Positions 1-12,377 of a stretch of 64,000 bases of DNA are shown in pieces; within the stretch, counting starts at the first letter, position 1, and every line of letters starts with the position of its first letter. Under the pieces are notes generated by a model. It worked only from the letters and a program-made list of their open reading frames with translations. It had not been told where the DNA came from and made no database searches. The translations under genes were made by a program, and so were the position numbers. Origin of the DNA: Heloderma charlesbogerti (lineage: Eukaryota > Chordata > Lepidosauria > Squamata > Helodermatidae); the NCBI GenBank assembly GCA_026122225.1, contig JANEZZ010001898.1, positions 1-64,000 of the forward strand. The letters are read 5' to 3'.

Positions 1-948
<948 letters not shown>

Positions 949-1482
949 AGGGTGAAAGGAGCGGGGGTAGGGAGGGGTAGGGGGGGGGCGAGGTGGGGGA
1001 GGTGGGGGTGGGGGGGGGGCGCGGGGGGTGGGTGGTGGCGGCGGGGGTTTGTGTGGTGGCGTTGGGTGTAACGGCGGGGTGGGAGGTGGCGATTCCGTTT
1101 GCGGTGAGTTTGGTGTTGGTTGGGTTGGTGATTTTTTTTTTGCAATCTACAGGCTGTGAGTTGGTTACGAAGGGTAGTCGTGTTGGGGGCTCGGGGTGGG
1201 GTGGGGGGGGGTGCACCCCAGTGGCACCACCATGAAGGGAGGGGCAGGCTGAGCTGCCTTAAACTCAGCTCCCCCTCCCGATCTCAGCTCTCTGGCTCGA
1301 CGCAGCTCCCTCCCACCCTCCCCTAAGCAGTGTGGGTTTATTACCGGTTGCCCTTTGGGAACCATGTAGGAATTTTTTGGCTCACAGTTCGATTGGCCTA
1401 TTACTGTGTGTCTTTTTTGCCTACATCACACTGTTTTGCGGGTCGAGTGTGTCCTATAAGGGAATATGGTCTTTATCATCGG
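949..1482. other. G-rich transition, then unassigned sequence
   Basis: The first 270 bases remain strongly G-rich with scattered A, T and C, continuing the artefact-like tract. From about 1216 composition normalises. I recognise no gene. The last 8 bases flank the foldback element that follows. Confidence 0.6.
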
Positions 1483-2412
1483 TAGGGATGTACGAAAGGG
1501 ACTTACCTTGTCCCGCAGTTTTTTTCGCGGGGGGGGGAGGCGCTTTGCTTCTCCCCCCGAAGTTCATGCGAGGGAGGGTGTCTTCCCGCCTCACCCGGCC
1601 GAAATTCAGGCCAGGGGGGAGGCTTCCCGCCTTGCCCAGCCGAAATTCAGGCCAGGGAGAAGCGCCCCGTCTCCCCGGCTGTGAACTTCAAAAGAAAAGT
1701 AAAAAAAAAAAAAGCCCCGTGATAGGCTATGTAACGATTTACGTAGCCTATCACAGCTAGATCTGCAAATTCAGCCATGATAGGCTACGTTAATCGTCAC
1801 GTAGCCTATAACGGGTGACTTTAAAAAAAAAAAAAAAAAGCGCGTACGCAAATGGGGGCCCCCATAGGGAGCCGCCATTCACATTCCTTATTTGGTCCCT
1901 GTTGTCTACGTAAAGATTTACATAGCGTTGCCCTTATTTTCGCCGTAGTCTACGTAAATCTCTACGTAGACTACAGGGACCAAATAAGGAACGCGAATGG
2001 CGGCTCCCTATGGGGGCCGCCATTTGCGTACGCACTTTTTTTTTTTTTCCAAAGTCACCCGTGATAGGCTACGTGACGATTAACGTAGCCTATCACGGCT
2101 GACTTTGCAAATTTAGCTGTGATAGGCTATGTTAATCATTACGTAGCCTATCACAGGGGCGTTTTTTTAAAAAACTTTTCTTGTAATGGCGGTGGCAGCA
2201 GCCCGTCGAAAGACCGGCTGCCGCCCCCGCCCCTGACGAAGACCTGCTGAACCGCCGCCGGGACCTGCCGCCGGGAGCGAAATTCATAAAAGGTAAGTCC
2301 CATCCTGGGGGGGAGGTGGGGGGGAGAATTTCTCCCTGAACCTTTGGAGGACCAAATGTGTTGGCACTTGCCCCCCCCCGACGTTTCGGGGAGAAATTCT
2401 CCCCCATCCCTA
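1483..2412. mobile_element. Foldback hAT element, GGCC-repeat arm at left
   Basis: It starts TAGGGATG and ends CATCCCTA. The left arm carries repeats of GGCCGAAATTCAGGCC and an inverted splice donor (ACTTACC near 1500). The right arm carries a GAAA-capped stem (loop 2208-2211) and AGGTAAGT near 2290. Between them are paired GATAGGCTACGT hairpins, a CTCCCTATGGGGGCC hairpin and a GTAGTCTACGTA hairpin, all mirrored about the centre. Flanks are ATCATCGG at left and AATCGG at right, compatible with an 8-bp TSD that lost two bases. There is no coding capacity. Confidence 0.85.
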
Positions 2413-2431
2413 AATCGGTCACATTCCAGTT

Positions 2432-2835
2432 GGCGGCTAGGACAGGCAAAAACAGGAAAGTAGGGATGGTGTGCATGCAGAGGCACCTTATGGTGACAGG
2501 TGTCGCCTGAGGCTGCCCAAACGGGTTGTGCAGCTCGGCGGGGGGATAAGGGTTGCCTGGGAGACCAACCCTACTCACTCACCCAGGTGTTGTGCGGCAC
2601 CGGGTCGGGGGTGACACTGGAAGGTCTACCTCCCCCAGAAGGGGCAGTCCGGAGGGATGGCGAGATCACTGCCACCCCTCAGGCTGGGTGTGCTTTTGCC
2701 CGAGAAGTGCCAGCTAGCCGCTGACACAGTTAGATGCCCGTCCTAGTTACCCCTTTGCAGCTATTTCAATAAATGTGGCCCAATTTTCAACCCAAGCTCG
2801 TTGTCCGCGTCTTCTTTGACCCATCTCCGCTCACA
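2432..2835 (+). repeat. LTR-like direct repeat, copy 1
   Basis: This block is collinear with 5326-5738. Shared landmarks are GGCGGCTAGGA at the start, the GGGGGGATAAGGGTTGCC block, GAAGGGGCAGTCCGGAGGG, and an AATAAA signal (2768-2773) about 65 bases before a shared TCACA end. A polyadenylation signal near the end of two directly repeated units fits LTRs or the terminal repeats of a tyrosine-recombinase retroelement. No primer-binding site is visible downstream. Confidence 0.5.
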
Positions 2836-3164
2836 ATAGTTAGCCTGCAATTATTCGCAGTATATGGGAAGGCTGGTGACAGAGAAAAAGAAAAAGAAAG
2901 AATCAAGGGGAAACTTGAGGAATTTGGGTGGATAGGTTCAGGCACGAAGTGGAGGTAGGAAAAGATATATGTGGCTATATGACTTTTGCAAGCAGTCTGT
3001 AAAATGCCCTCAAAATCTGCTCTAGAAGGTTGGGAGACAAATCTGGAGCAGATTTTAGAGAACTGTATGCAGGTGGGGTGGGGACACAGGAGTGGACACA
3101 AGAGAGGAGGAGAAAGTCCTGTCATGTGACTGGAACACCCCTTGCACAACATTCCACCCATTAT
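2836..3164. other. Unassigned stretch
   Basis: An A/G-rich run sits at 2880-2915. I see no gene or recognisable repeat. The last 8 bases, CCCATTAT, form the left TSD of the next element. Confidence 0.4.
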
Positions 3165-4025
3165 TAGGAGTGCACGAAAGCCACTTACCTGGTCTCGCAG
3201 CTTGCTTCGTGGTGGGGGGGAGGCGCTTCGCTGCTCCCCCTGAAGTTCAGGCCGGGGGGGGGGAGGCTTCCCGCCTTGCCCGGCTGAAATTCAGACTGGG
3301 GAGGAGGTGCCTCGCCTAGCCCGGCCGTGAAATAAAAAGTTTTTTTTTTAAAAAACGCCCCCATGATAGGCTACGTGACGATTAACGTAGCCTATCATGG
3401 CTAGATCTGCAAAGTCAGCCATGATAGGCTACGTTAATCATCACGTAGCCTATCACGGGTGACTTTAAAAAAAAAAAAAAGCGCGTACGCAAATGGCGGC
3501 CCCCATAGGGAGCCGCCATTTGCGTTCCTTATTTGGTCGCTGTAGTCTACGTAAATCTTTACGTAGACTACAGCGACCAAATAAGGAAAGTGAATGGCGG
3601 CTCCCTATGGGGGCCGCCATTAGCCATACACGCTTTTTTTTTTTTTTTAAAGTCACCCGTGATAGGCTACGTGACGATTTACGTAGCCTATCACGGCTGA
3701 CTTTGCAAATCTAGCCGTGATAGGCTACGTTAATCGTCACGTAGCCTATCACGGGGGCGTTGGTTTTTTTTTTACTTTTATTGGAACGGCGGCGGTGGCA
3801 GCCGGTCGAAAGACTGGCTGCCGCCTCTGCCCCTGTCAAAGACCTGATGAACCGCCGCCGGGACCCGCCGCCGGGAGGGACATTCGGGAAAGGTAAGTCC
3901 CGTCCCGGGGGGGTGCGGGGTGCGGGGGGGGTGCGGAGAATTTCTCCCCGAAACTACTTCAGGGTGCCGAACACGTTGGCACTCGGCCCCCTGAAGTTTC
4001 GGGGAGAAATTCTCCCCCATCCCTA
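3165..4025. mobile_element. Foldback hAT element
   Basis: It runs from TAGGAGTG to CATCCCTA, with the same order of hairpins as the 1483 copy. The 8-bp flanks CCCATTAT and CCCATTCT match at 7 of 8, a hAT-type duplication. The left arm has ACTTACCTGG and the right arm has AAAGGTAAGTCCC, both splice donors pointing outward. The GAAA tetraloop stem is at about 3797-3822 (loop 3808-3811). Confidence 0.88.
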
Positions 4026-4373
4026 CCCATTCTATTTATCTTCAATTATATATCATAGGTTGGATCTTGTTAGCTATACTTAGAGAAGACACATTTAAAT
4101 CAATGGGACTTAAGTTAGTCATTCCAATAGTTCTTCTCTAAATATGGCCTACGTTTGCATCCAATCCAATATATAAAGATAAAGAATGTGCAATGGATTA
4201 TGTAATATATATATATATATATATATAAAAACATATACATACATACATATGAAACACAGGATCCCAAATGGTGTTCTAATCCCTGACTTTCTGACATAAT
4301 GTGGCTTCTTTGAAGGAACATATATTAACTTCCTCCACTTCTCTTTGTACCTCTTAGTTATGTGCATCATATT
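4026..4373. other. Unassigned AT-rich stretch with (TA)n
   Basis: A TA dinucleotide run lies at about 4203-4227, followed by ACATAC repeats. I see nothing else. Confidence 0.5.
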
Positions 4374-4776
4374 TAGGGATGGCCACTCCCCCGCGCAGCC
4401 ATGTCTGGGTTCTCTAGGCACCTGCCTAGGCCCTACCCCCTGCCGCATTATACGCCGCAATTTGTGTATGCGGGGCTTTTTTTGCTTGCTGTGATAGGCT
4501 ACGTAAGTATTTACATAGCCTATCACGGCAAATGCGCTACACAAATGGCGTGGTGGACACCATTTGAGTTCGCAGCAGCCGGCTGAGAGACCAGTCGCCG
4601 CCGCCGGCGGAGCTGCCACCACCGGAACATCCGCCCCAAGTAAGCTTTCATCCTTGGGGTGATTCTGCGGGGGGGGGGCGGCGGGGGGGAGGCCGTTCTG
4701 CCACGGGTTTTGGGGGGCCGAACGCCAGTGCATTCGGCCTCACTGAAATCTGTGGCAGAATTCTCCGCCGTCCCTA
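4374..4776. mobile_element. Short divergent foldback hAT element
   Basis: It starts TAGGGATG and ends CGTCCCTA. It holds a single GATAGGCTACGTAA hairpin (about 4490-4527), then an AAATGGCG hairpin, a GAGA-loop stem (loop 4585-4588) and a CAAGTAAGC donor-like motif. The terminal GAATTCTGCC module groups it with the subfamily at 10634, 39953 and 45365. The flanks ATCATATT and CCTTTAGC do not match, so the duplication is lost or the ends are rearranged. Confidence 0.7.
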
Positions 4777-5325
4777 CCTTTAGCTGCCCTGTCTTCCTTT
4801 GGCTGCACTCACACTCACACGCTATGATCCAGTGGCTTGGCAGATGGGACATGTGGTGGGAGTCCCCCCTCCTCACCCTGTTCCACCAAGGTTTGGTCAG
4901 TTTTCCTCCCTGGATCCAGGTGCTGCATGATGGAGGGAATGACTTTGGCTGTAAGCCAGGCGAGGACCTGATGGAACAGGCCTTGGTTGAGAGATGCAGG
5001 TGGTCCGGCATACCTGGCTGGAAGTAGCCTATTGCAGCCTTCATGGCTCCCATGGATCAATGGGAAGGAATGGAATGACGTTGCCAGTGGCAGGGCACGT
5101 CTGAAAGTGCACGGAGAATTGGCTTATGGCTAGGTGAATGAGGTGTTGGATTCACCTCCCACCAGGGAATTCTGTGGACATGGAGGGAGCGTTACAGGTG
5201 GGACGGTGTCCACCTGTCTCATTTAGTGAATAACATAATGTCTGTCTGATCTGCAAAGGGGCCTGCGGGAAGTTCTTCTGCACAGGTGGGGGGAGTTCCA
5301 CAAGCACTAGGCTTGTGACTCTTGT
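4777..5325. other. Unassigned stretch upstream of LTR-like copy 2
   Basis: No gene is recognised, and frames are broken by stops. It may be decayed internal sequence of the retroelement whose terminal repeats are at 2432 and 5326, but I cannot identify any domain. Confidence 0.3.
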
Positions 5326-5738
5326 GGCGGCTAGGATGGGCAAAAGCAGAAAGAGATGAGGGATGGTGTGCATGCATGCAGAGGAACCTTATGGTGACAG
5401 GTGATGCCTGAGGCCCCCCGAATGGGGTGTGCAGCTCGGCGGGGGGATAAGGGTTGCCTGGGAGACCAACCCTCCTCATTCACCCAGGTGTTCTGCAGCA
5501 CCAGGTTGGGGGTGACAGGGGAAGGTCTACCTTCCCCAGAAGGGGCAGTCCGGAGGGGCGGCGAGATCGACGCCAACCCTCAGGCTGGGTGTGCTTTTGC
5601 CCGAGAAGTGCCAGCTAGTCGCTGGCACAGTCAGCTACCCATCCTAGGTTCCCCTTTGCAGATATTTCCAATAAATATGGCCCAATTTTCAACCCAAGCC
5701 TTGTTGTCTGACTCTTCTTTGACCCATCCCCCCTCACA
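5326..5738 (+). repeat. LTR-like direct repeat, copy 2
   Basis: This is the second copy of the block at 2432-2835, in the same orientation and about 2.9 kb downstream. It has AATAAA at 5670-5675 and the same TCACA end. The two copies differ by scattered substitutions and small indels, so the element is not recent. Confidence 0.5.
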
Positions 5739-6538
5739 CTCACCCATATACACAAGATTCACAGTGCCATTTTGCGTATAAGTCTATGGGTACAGTATTG
5801 CGATCGCCATGTCTTTTCAAAACATGGCAATTGCGATGGAGGTGGACAGGGCCTGGGTAAGTTGTGGGTGGCTCAACGAGCGGGGACAGGGGCTTGGAGG
5901 GAGCAGCTCAGAGGGTTCAGGCATAGGCGGTCCGCCGGAATCCCAGACTGAGATGGGTGCAGTGCCATCCCTAATAATATTGTATTATTTCTCTTTTCAG
6001 ATGTGCCCCCTCTTAAATATCACTGTGCACAAGCAATATGCTCTTCAAGGGCTTTTCATTTCTGCTTGCTGATATATTTCTATGTGGATCCCTCTGGGAT
6101 TTGTTTCCCAATAATATAGTTAGACATTGTGGTAGAATGCTTGACTTACTTTCTCATTAAGTTTTGTTCCATGCCTCCATGGCATTTTCTCGTTGTTGCT
6201 GTCTCTACAATGCAGTACTGACCCTGCCTGCTCACTGTGCAGGACTCATGCCCGCTAGTGCTGAGACTCAATAAGACTCATCACTGTGCCTTTGCTTGTC
6301 ATATCAGCAGGCTCATCAGCAGAAATATATTCTGACTGAGTAAGCCTGAGGTAGGCAATGCTTAACTCTCCACTACAGAATATTCCAGGGGTGGAAGAGA
6401 GATTCTGCCAGAGGGCATCAGTCCTGTCACTGTCCTATTATCCTAACATACCATTTACCCAGTTACTGACATTATGTTCTGCTTTATCAGTCTGATAAAG
6501 GCATTAGAGACATTCTGCTTGTATTTAGCAGTTTACGG
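5739..6538. other. Unassigned stretch
   Basis: A CATCCCTA at 5966-5973 could be the right end of a decayed hAT element, but no left end or duplication supports it. I see nothing else. The last 8 bases (GTTTACGG) are the probable left TSD of the next element. Confidence 0.35.
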
Positions 6539-7276
6539 TAGGGCTGTGCAACATGTCAGTCCAAAGCCCAAATAATGAGGTGAAGTGGGCTGACTCGGAG
6601 GTGCCTCATCTTGATATGAAGCAGATCAGAACAGCACTGAGGCACCCTGAACCGAATTGGGTCATCTACAAGGCGCCTCCATCCGCCTCATATATTCAGA
6701 GCTCTTCTTATGCCTTCTGAGCAGCCCAGACAGGCTGTCTCCAAAATGTATCAACTTCTGAAAGATCACACAGAGGGGCAGGAGGAGGAGGAGGGAGGGG
6801 AGAAGGCAAGAGGATGTGGAGGTGCCAAATGTACCAATTTGAGAGAGATCTGGGCACTGGGAGGGGCAGAAGATGAGGAGGGAGGGGGAAGGGGAGAGGA
6901 GAGGAGAAGAGGAGGTGGAGAAGGAGGGAGTGAGCATTGCTGTGAGTCAGCCTCCATTTGCTCATTATGAGAGAGGTGGTGTCACTGGAGAGGGGAGGAC
7001 TAGAAACTAGAGCAGTGGTTTTCATAGTGGGGTGTGCACACCCCAGAGGGGGTCACAAGATGATCCATTGGGGTATGAGAGCCACCTGATAACTGAGCAG
7101 CCTCCTGCTACCCTGATGAGCTGCCATTGTGTGCAATGATGGTGGTGGTGGTGGAGGCAGCAGGATGGGATGGGAGCCAAGAGGGAAGCTCCATGGCATT
7201 TCTCTCTCAGCTCCAGGCCTCTTCTGCCTCTGCTGCAGCCAGTCTCTGCCAGGCATAGCAGAGGAAGCCTTAACCC

Positions 7277-7892
7277 TAGGGATGGCACGGGTACCCAATC
7301 AAGTCTGGGAATTTGGTGGACCTGCTCCTGCCCACACTCCTGAGCCACACTCACCAAGCCCCTGCTCACTCCCTGCCCACCCTCAGCAAATGGCCTGCAC
7401 TCACCCCAGCAGCCTTGTTGAGCTTCATGGTCACCATTTTCTGAGAAATAAAATGGTGATCACAAAAATGTGCAAATTTGCACACACTCAAAAATGCACA
7501 TTTTTGTGATTGGGCATATTCACATATGCGAAAATGAGAATTTTGTGAATGCACATATTTGCATATGCATGAAAATATGTATTTTATGAAAAATGCACAT
7601 TTTCGTACACACACTAATGTGTGCCTTCACAAAAATGTGCATTTCACACATGAGAATACGCACATTCACAAAAATGTGCATTTTTGCTTGTACAAAAACA
7701 CGCGCTTTTTTGCAATTGCCATTTTATTTTTTTTAGAAATGGTGACCACAGACCTTGACAAGGCCGCTGGGGTGAGTGCAGGCTGCTCGCTGAGACTGGG
7801 AAGGGCTCAAGCGCAGTCCAGGGACCAGCAAGCAGGGGCAGGGGCTGGGAACGTCTAGAGAACCCGGACAGGGATGAGTTCGCACATCCCTA
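7277..7892. mobile_element. hAT element rich in TGCACATTT motifs
   Basis: It starts TAGGGATGGCAC, ends CGCACATCCCTA, and is flanked by a perfect 8-bp duplication CTTAACCC (7269-7276 and 7893-7900). The interior has many AAAATGCACATTTT and CACAAAAATGTGC segments. It lacks the TACGTA hairpins of the foldback family, so it is a different hAT subfamily with the same terminal octamer. Confidence 0.85.
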
Positions 7893-8636
7893 CTTAACCC
7901 TTCCCACTCTCCTTTGGCAGAATGAAGCCAAGAAGAATGAACATCCTATGACAGCTATGTTAGTGTCTCCCCACCCCACCCCTGTGTTATAGGTTTACCA
8001 ATCATTCTCGTTGTTCATTCATTTAAAATCCAGAAAATTTCACCATAGTTGCTTATCTGCCCCCACACACACCTTTTCAGTTCTCTCTCAACCATTAGTT
8101 TGCCCTTACTTTGATTATATGTGTGCGTGCGTATGTGTGCATATCTATGTATGTTCTTTTCTTTGTTCTTGGCTCCCCTCCACTTCCCCTTCTCAGTTCC
8201 TGTATTCCCTCCCTTCCCATTTTTGATCTCTTTTCCCCCCAAAATAAAAGATAAAATAAAAACCCATTTCTCTTCTGTTAGGATTATACTTAATCCCCCC
8301 GCCCTTTGCTTGTCATTTAGTGTTCGCTTTTCTTTTGCTCGTGTGTGTGCGTGCGTGTGTGTGCGCGCGTGCGTGCACACTTGTGCTGTATGGATAAGCA
8401 AACAGAGTGTGTCAAAGGAGTACACACATTTTACATTTCCAAAAACAGTGGGCAAAGCACTACACACATTAACAACTATTATTTAAATATAATACTACAC
8501 TGTGTGTTGTGAAGCAAGCAAACCCAATATGAGGCATCTTCAGGGTCTTGGCAGGGGCAGAGGTGGGTGAAGTGCTGCTGTGTCCTCCTGGCAGGGTTGT
8601 TGTGTTGCTTCCTGCCTCTGTAAGTCCAGAAAACAT

Positions 8637-9445
8637 TAGGGATGGCGGAGAATTTCTCCACGAATCTCCGGGAGGCTGAATGCCAACGCATTCGGCCCCC
8701 CGAAATTGTTGGGGAAATTCTCCATCCCGCCACCCCCCCGGGATGGGACTTACCTCTGTCGAATGTCCCTCTCGGCGGCGGGTCCCAGCGGCGTTTCAGC
8801 GGCGTTTCGGCCATGGCAGGGGCGGCGGCCGGCTGCCGCCGCTGCCATTTCCCCGTAAAGTAAAAAAAAAAAAAAAAACACGTGATAGGCTATGTAATGA
8901 TTTACGTAGCCTATCATGGCTAGATTTTCAAAGTCAGCCATGATAGGCTACATAAATCTTTACATAGCCTATCACGGATGACTTTGAAAAAAAAAAAAGC
9001 GCGTACGCAAATGGCAAATCACGGGTGACTTTGAAAAAAAAAAGCGCGTACGCAAATGGCGGCGCCCATGGGCGCCGCCATTTGCGTACGCGCTTTTTTC
9101 CCCCCCAAAGTCAGCCGTGATAGGCTACGTAAAGATTTACGTAGTGTATCATGGCTGACTTTGAAAATCTAGCCGTGATAGGCTACGTAAATCGTTACAT
9201 AGCCTATCACGTTTTTTTTCCCCCCAAATTACTTTTTTTATTTCGCAGCCGGGGAGACGGGGCGCTCCCCCCTGGCCTGAATTTCAGCGGTGAGGGATGG
9301 GGCGCCTCCCCCCCAGCCTGAATTTCGGCCAGGAGGGGTGGGGCGACTCCCCCCTGCCAAGAACTTCGGGGGGAGAACCGAAGCGCCTCCCCCCCCACCG
9401 CGAAGCAAGCTGCAGGACCAGGTAAGGGACTTTCGTCCATCCTTA
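8637..9445. mobile_element. Foldback hAT element, GGCC-repeat arm at right
   Basis: It begins TAGGGATG, ends CATCCTTA, and is flanked by the perfect duplication GAAAACAT. The GGAGAATTTCTCC arm is at left and the GGCC-repeat arm at right with AGGTAAGG near 9420. The central hairpin uses GGCGCCCATGGGCGCC. A local duplication (about 8990-9060) repeats the GCGCGTACGCAAATGGC block. It lies inside the larger hAT at 6539-10101. Confidence 0.9.
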
Positions 9446-10101
9446 GAAAACATCTGTCATTGCTATTCATTCAACAGTCAATGCTGCCAACAGTGGCAGG
9501 GTTGCTGTCATTGTTTGCTTCCTGCCTACCAGCCATTGTTTTCCCAGGCCAAAGAGACCCTGAGGTTATTGCCTGTGAACAGGAAAGTACTACTAGGGGA
9601 AAGGGGTTATTTGCACTTCAAAGAACCCTACTAAAACTAGTGGGCCAAACTGCCTGAGATTTGGCACGTGGGATGCCCTCCAGGGGGCCTATGCATCTTC
9701 CAACTTTCATGCACTTCTGTTCAAGCAGTGAAAAAGTTATAGCTCCTTGCTTTGAGAGATTTCCTTGAAAAAATCAAATTTCACCTGCACCAAGCACAAA
9801 AACAGCTGGGCAAAATTGCCTGAAATTTGGCAGATGGACACCCCTGGAGGTGGGAGGGGCTGCGAGTTCCCCAAATTTCATGCATGTATCATGAAAACTG
9901 AAAATGTTAGGGTGTTCATATTTTCCCATGCAAGTCAATGGGACACAGCAAAAAACAAGCGATTCAGATGTCCGAATCTCACTTCAGATCCGAGTCAAAG
10001 CAGATGGGGTCTGAATTGGTCTGAAGCCAAGCAGGGCTGCTTCAGAAGGTCCAAAGTGGCATCTGAAGTGAAGCGGGGGGGGGGGGTCATGCACAGCCCC
10101 A

Positions 10102-10633
10102 GTTTATAGTACATCTCACCAAGAATCACATGTAAAATATGTAAAAAAAAGTGGCATGTAAAATAGCAAGCTAATCAGCACTTTGATTGGATGAGGTGTA
10201 CATTTACGCTAAGATGGCACCTAAGTTGTAAACTAAGCATTTGTAAAATCCTTCCCTCATAAAAATTGTCAGTGCTATTTTCCACTGCATGGAACTTGTT
10301 CAACCACAGAGATTCTCAAGCTGACTTCTGCTCTTTTTGTGCCTACCACCCCCATCTTCCCTCCCTTCTGCTGCCTCTGCTTTGCCCTGTCTCTGCTTCC
10401 TGTCACTTCCACTTCTCATTTCCATCCCTCATTGGGTTGTAATAAGTTCCTGGTAGCCACAACTGAGAAACCATGAAGTGGGTGTGGGTAATAGTTGGTA
10501 ACAGCTCAAGTCAGATTTCATATTAAATTGGATCTCAAGTCATAAGGCATTTGAAAAATGTGAGTTTTACTGGCATGACCTCATACTAGAAGTCCTTCAA
10601 TTGCTTCTATTTATTTATTTGGGGTATTTTTAT
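10102..10633. other. Unassigned stretch
   Basis: No gene or recognisable repeat. It ends in ATTTTTAT, the left TSD of the next element. Confidence 0.4.
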
Positions 10634-11374
10634 TAGGGATGGCAGAGAATTCTGCCACGGATCTTCTGTGAGTGCATTCGGCCCCCCAAAACCTGTGGCA
10701 GAATGAAGCCCCCCTCTCCCCCTGCAAAAGGTGCACAAAACGGAGCACTCACCTGCTGCCGTTCACGCTGCTCTGTGAATGGCAGCTGCATCTGCGGCCG
10801 CCATTCACTTCATCATTTTAGTACGTAAATACTTACGTACCTATCACAGCTAATGCAGGGACACCATTTACATCCCTGCGGAGGGGGTGATAGGCTACGT
10901 AAATATTTACGTAGCCTATCACAGCAAAAAAAAGAAAAGAAATGCAAATGGCAGCAGCTACGGCGGCCGCCATTTGTGTTTCCTTTTTTTTTTTTTGCCG
11001 TGATAGGCTACATAAATATTTATGTAGCCTATCACAGCTAAAAAAGGGAATGCAAATGGCAGCTGCCATAGCCACTGCCATTTGCGTTCCCCCTTCTTCT
11101 TCTTTTTTGCTATGATAGGCTACGTAAATATTTACGTAGCCTATCACGGCAAAAAAAAGGGACGCAAATGGCAGTGGCTATGGCAGCCGCCATTTGCGTC
11201 CCTGTGCAGCCCAGCAGTGGCCGGATGTCGCTGCAGGCTGCCCCGGATGTCAGCTCCGCAGAGTTGCTGTGGAGCAGAACCGGCCATCGAGGATTTTGGG
11301 GGGAGGGATGGAGCGTCTCCCCCTCCACCGCGGATGTATGAAACGAAACAGGTAAGTCGATTCGTACATCCCTA
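10634..11374. mobile_element. Foldback hAT element with tandem hairpin array
   Basis: TAGGGATG to CATCCCTA, flanked by the perfect duplication ATTTTTAT. Three TACGTAAATATTTACGTA-type hairpins have centres at about 10904, 11017 and 11129, spaced 112-113 bases, alternating with AAATGGCAGC/GCCGCCATTT hairpins. A donor AGGTAAGT faces right near 11351, and on the left the minus strand reads CAGGTGAGT near 10750. Confidence 0.9.
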
Positions 11375-12357
11375 ATTTTTATCCAGTGACAGACAGGGAG
11401 AAAGAGATTAAGGTAAAGAGGCAGAGGCAGATGGTATGTGCATGACAGACAGTTAGTATACACATAAGCTAGAGAGGATACAGAAGGTAGTGGGGGGAAA
11501 GAGAGAGGTGATATAAAGACCATTCCTTGAGGAACATGGGGAGCAGGGGGCCAGATTTTCCATGAGGTGGGATGAATCCCACACATCAGATAGTCGATCC
11601 CAAAGGGTAGTAGATTCCATGTGCCCTGCTGCTGCCAGCTAGAGAACTGTGTGTCCTTCCCAATGCTCCAAAGGGCTGTGCTGGTCACTCTCCACTGTGG
11701 CAAATACCATAGTGGGAGAGTGGATGGCATAGCCCTCTGGAGTGCCATTCACCTGTTGCCTCACTTTGAGGACCCCTCCAAGCATGATATGAGGAGGAGG
11801 ATAGATTCTCTGGGAAGCCCTGCCAGCCAATCAGAAAAGAGAGAAGCCAGAGCAGCTCCCTAGAATGCTTAGCCAAAATGGTTCACTGTGAGGGGTCTTT
11901 CCTCAGAGCAAGGCATGGGCAGGCAGGTGGCCCTGGATTATCACAGATGTTCACAGTAGAGATGATCTCCAAGGCCACTCCCAGCGTATGTGCACTCTGA
12001 AGATAGAGGCCTGTGGCATGTTGCCACTACTGCCATGGGACGGGGGGGGGGAAGGGAGGAACCTGCTTGTCACCACTGCCACCCTCATTGTCATCTTGGG
12101 CAGGGGCTGCAGTCGACACTGTCATCATAATCATTGTGAGGGTGAGGAGCACTGCTGCCACAGTCATCATGGGGGGGGGGATGGAAGAAGAGAGGGCAGT
12201 GGCTCTACCTCCCTCCTCAAGTGTTGGGTTGACTTGCACCATCCCTTTTGGGGAGACACACAGGAGAGAGATTCTCCAACTGCTAGATGCACTGACTGAT
12301 AGGTGATGAAGGCAGGAGTACTGTGGACATCCGATTTTACCAGTCATGTGTCTCATT
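11375..12357. other. Unassigned stretch
   Basis: No gene or repeat family is recognised. Frames here are short and composition is ordinary. Confidence 0.4.
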
Positions 12358-12377
12358 GTTGTTGTTCAGTCATTAAG

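Larger units (their letters stand above)
6539..10101. mobile_element. Probable 3.6-kb hAT element with nested insertions
   Basis: The left end reads TAGGGCTGTGCA and the right end, reversed, reads TGGGGCTGTGCA (11 of 12). Flanks GTTTACGG and GTTTATAG match at 6 of 8. It contains two later hAT insertions, at 7277-7892 and 8637-9445. The interior includes purine-rich tracts (6780-6950) and repeated AAATTTGGCA-type segments near 9660 and 9830, also seen near 39530. No transposase domain is recognisable, so it is non-autonomous or decayed. Confidence 0.55.

Noticed and set aside
5966..5973. CATCCCTA as a hAT right end
   Set aside because: There is no hairpin arm or donor, no left terminus and no duplication nearby. 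An octamer can occur by chance.
7013..7064. CAGTGGTTTTCATAG, like a Charlie-type hAT left end
   Set aside because: No matching right end or 8-bp duplication was found, so it cannot be delimited.
10888..11150. Regularly spaced palindromic repeats resembling a CRISPR array
   Set aside because: The spacers are themselves repeated palindromes, the setting is vertebrate, and the array lies within a hAT element with a target duplication.
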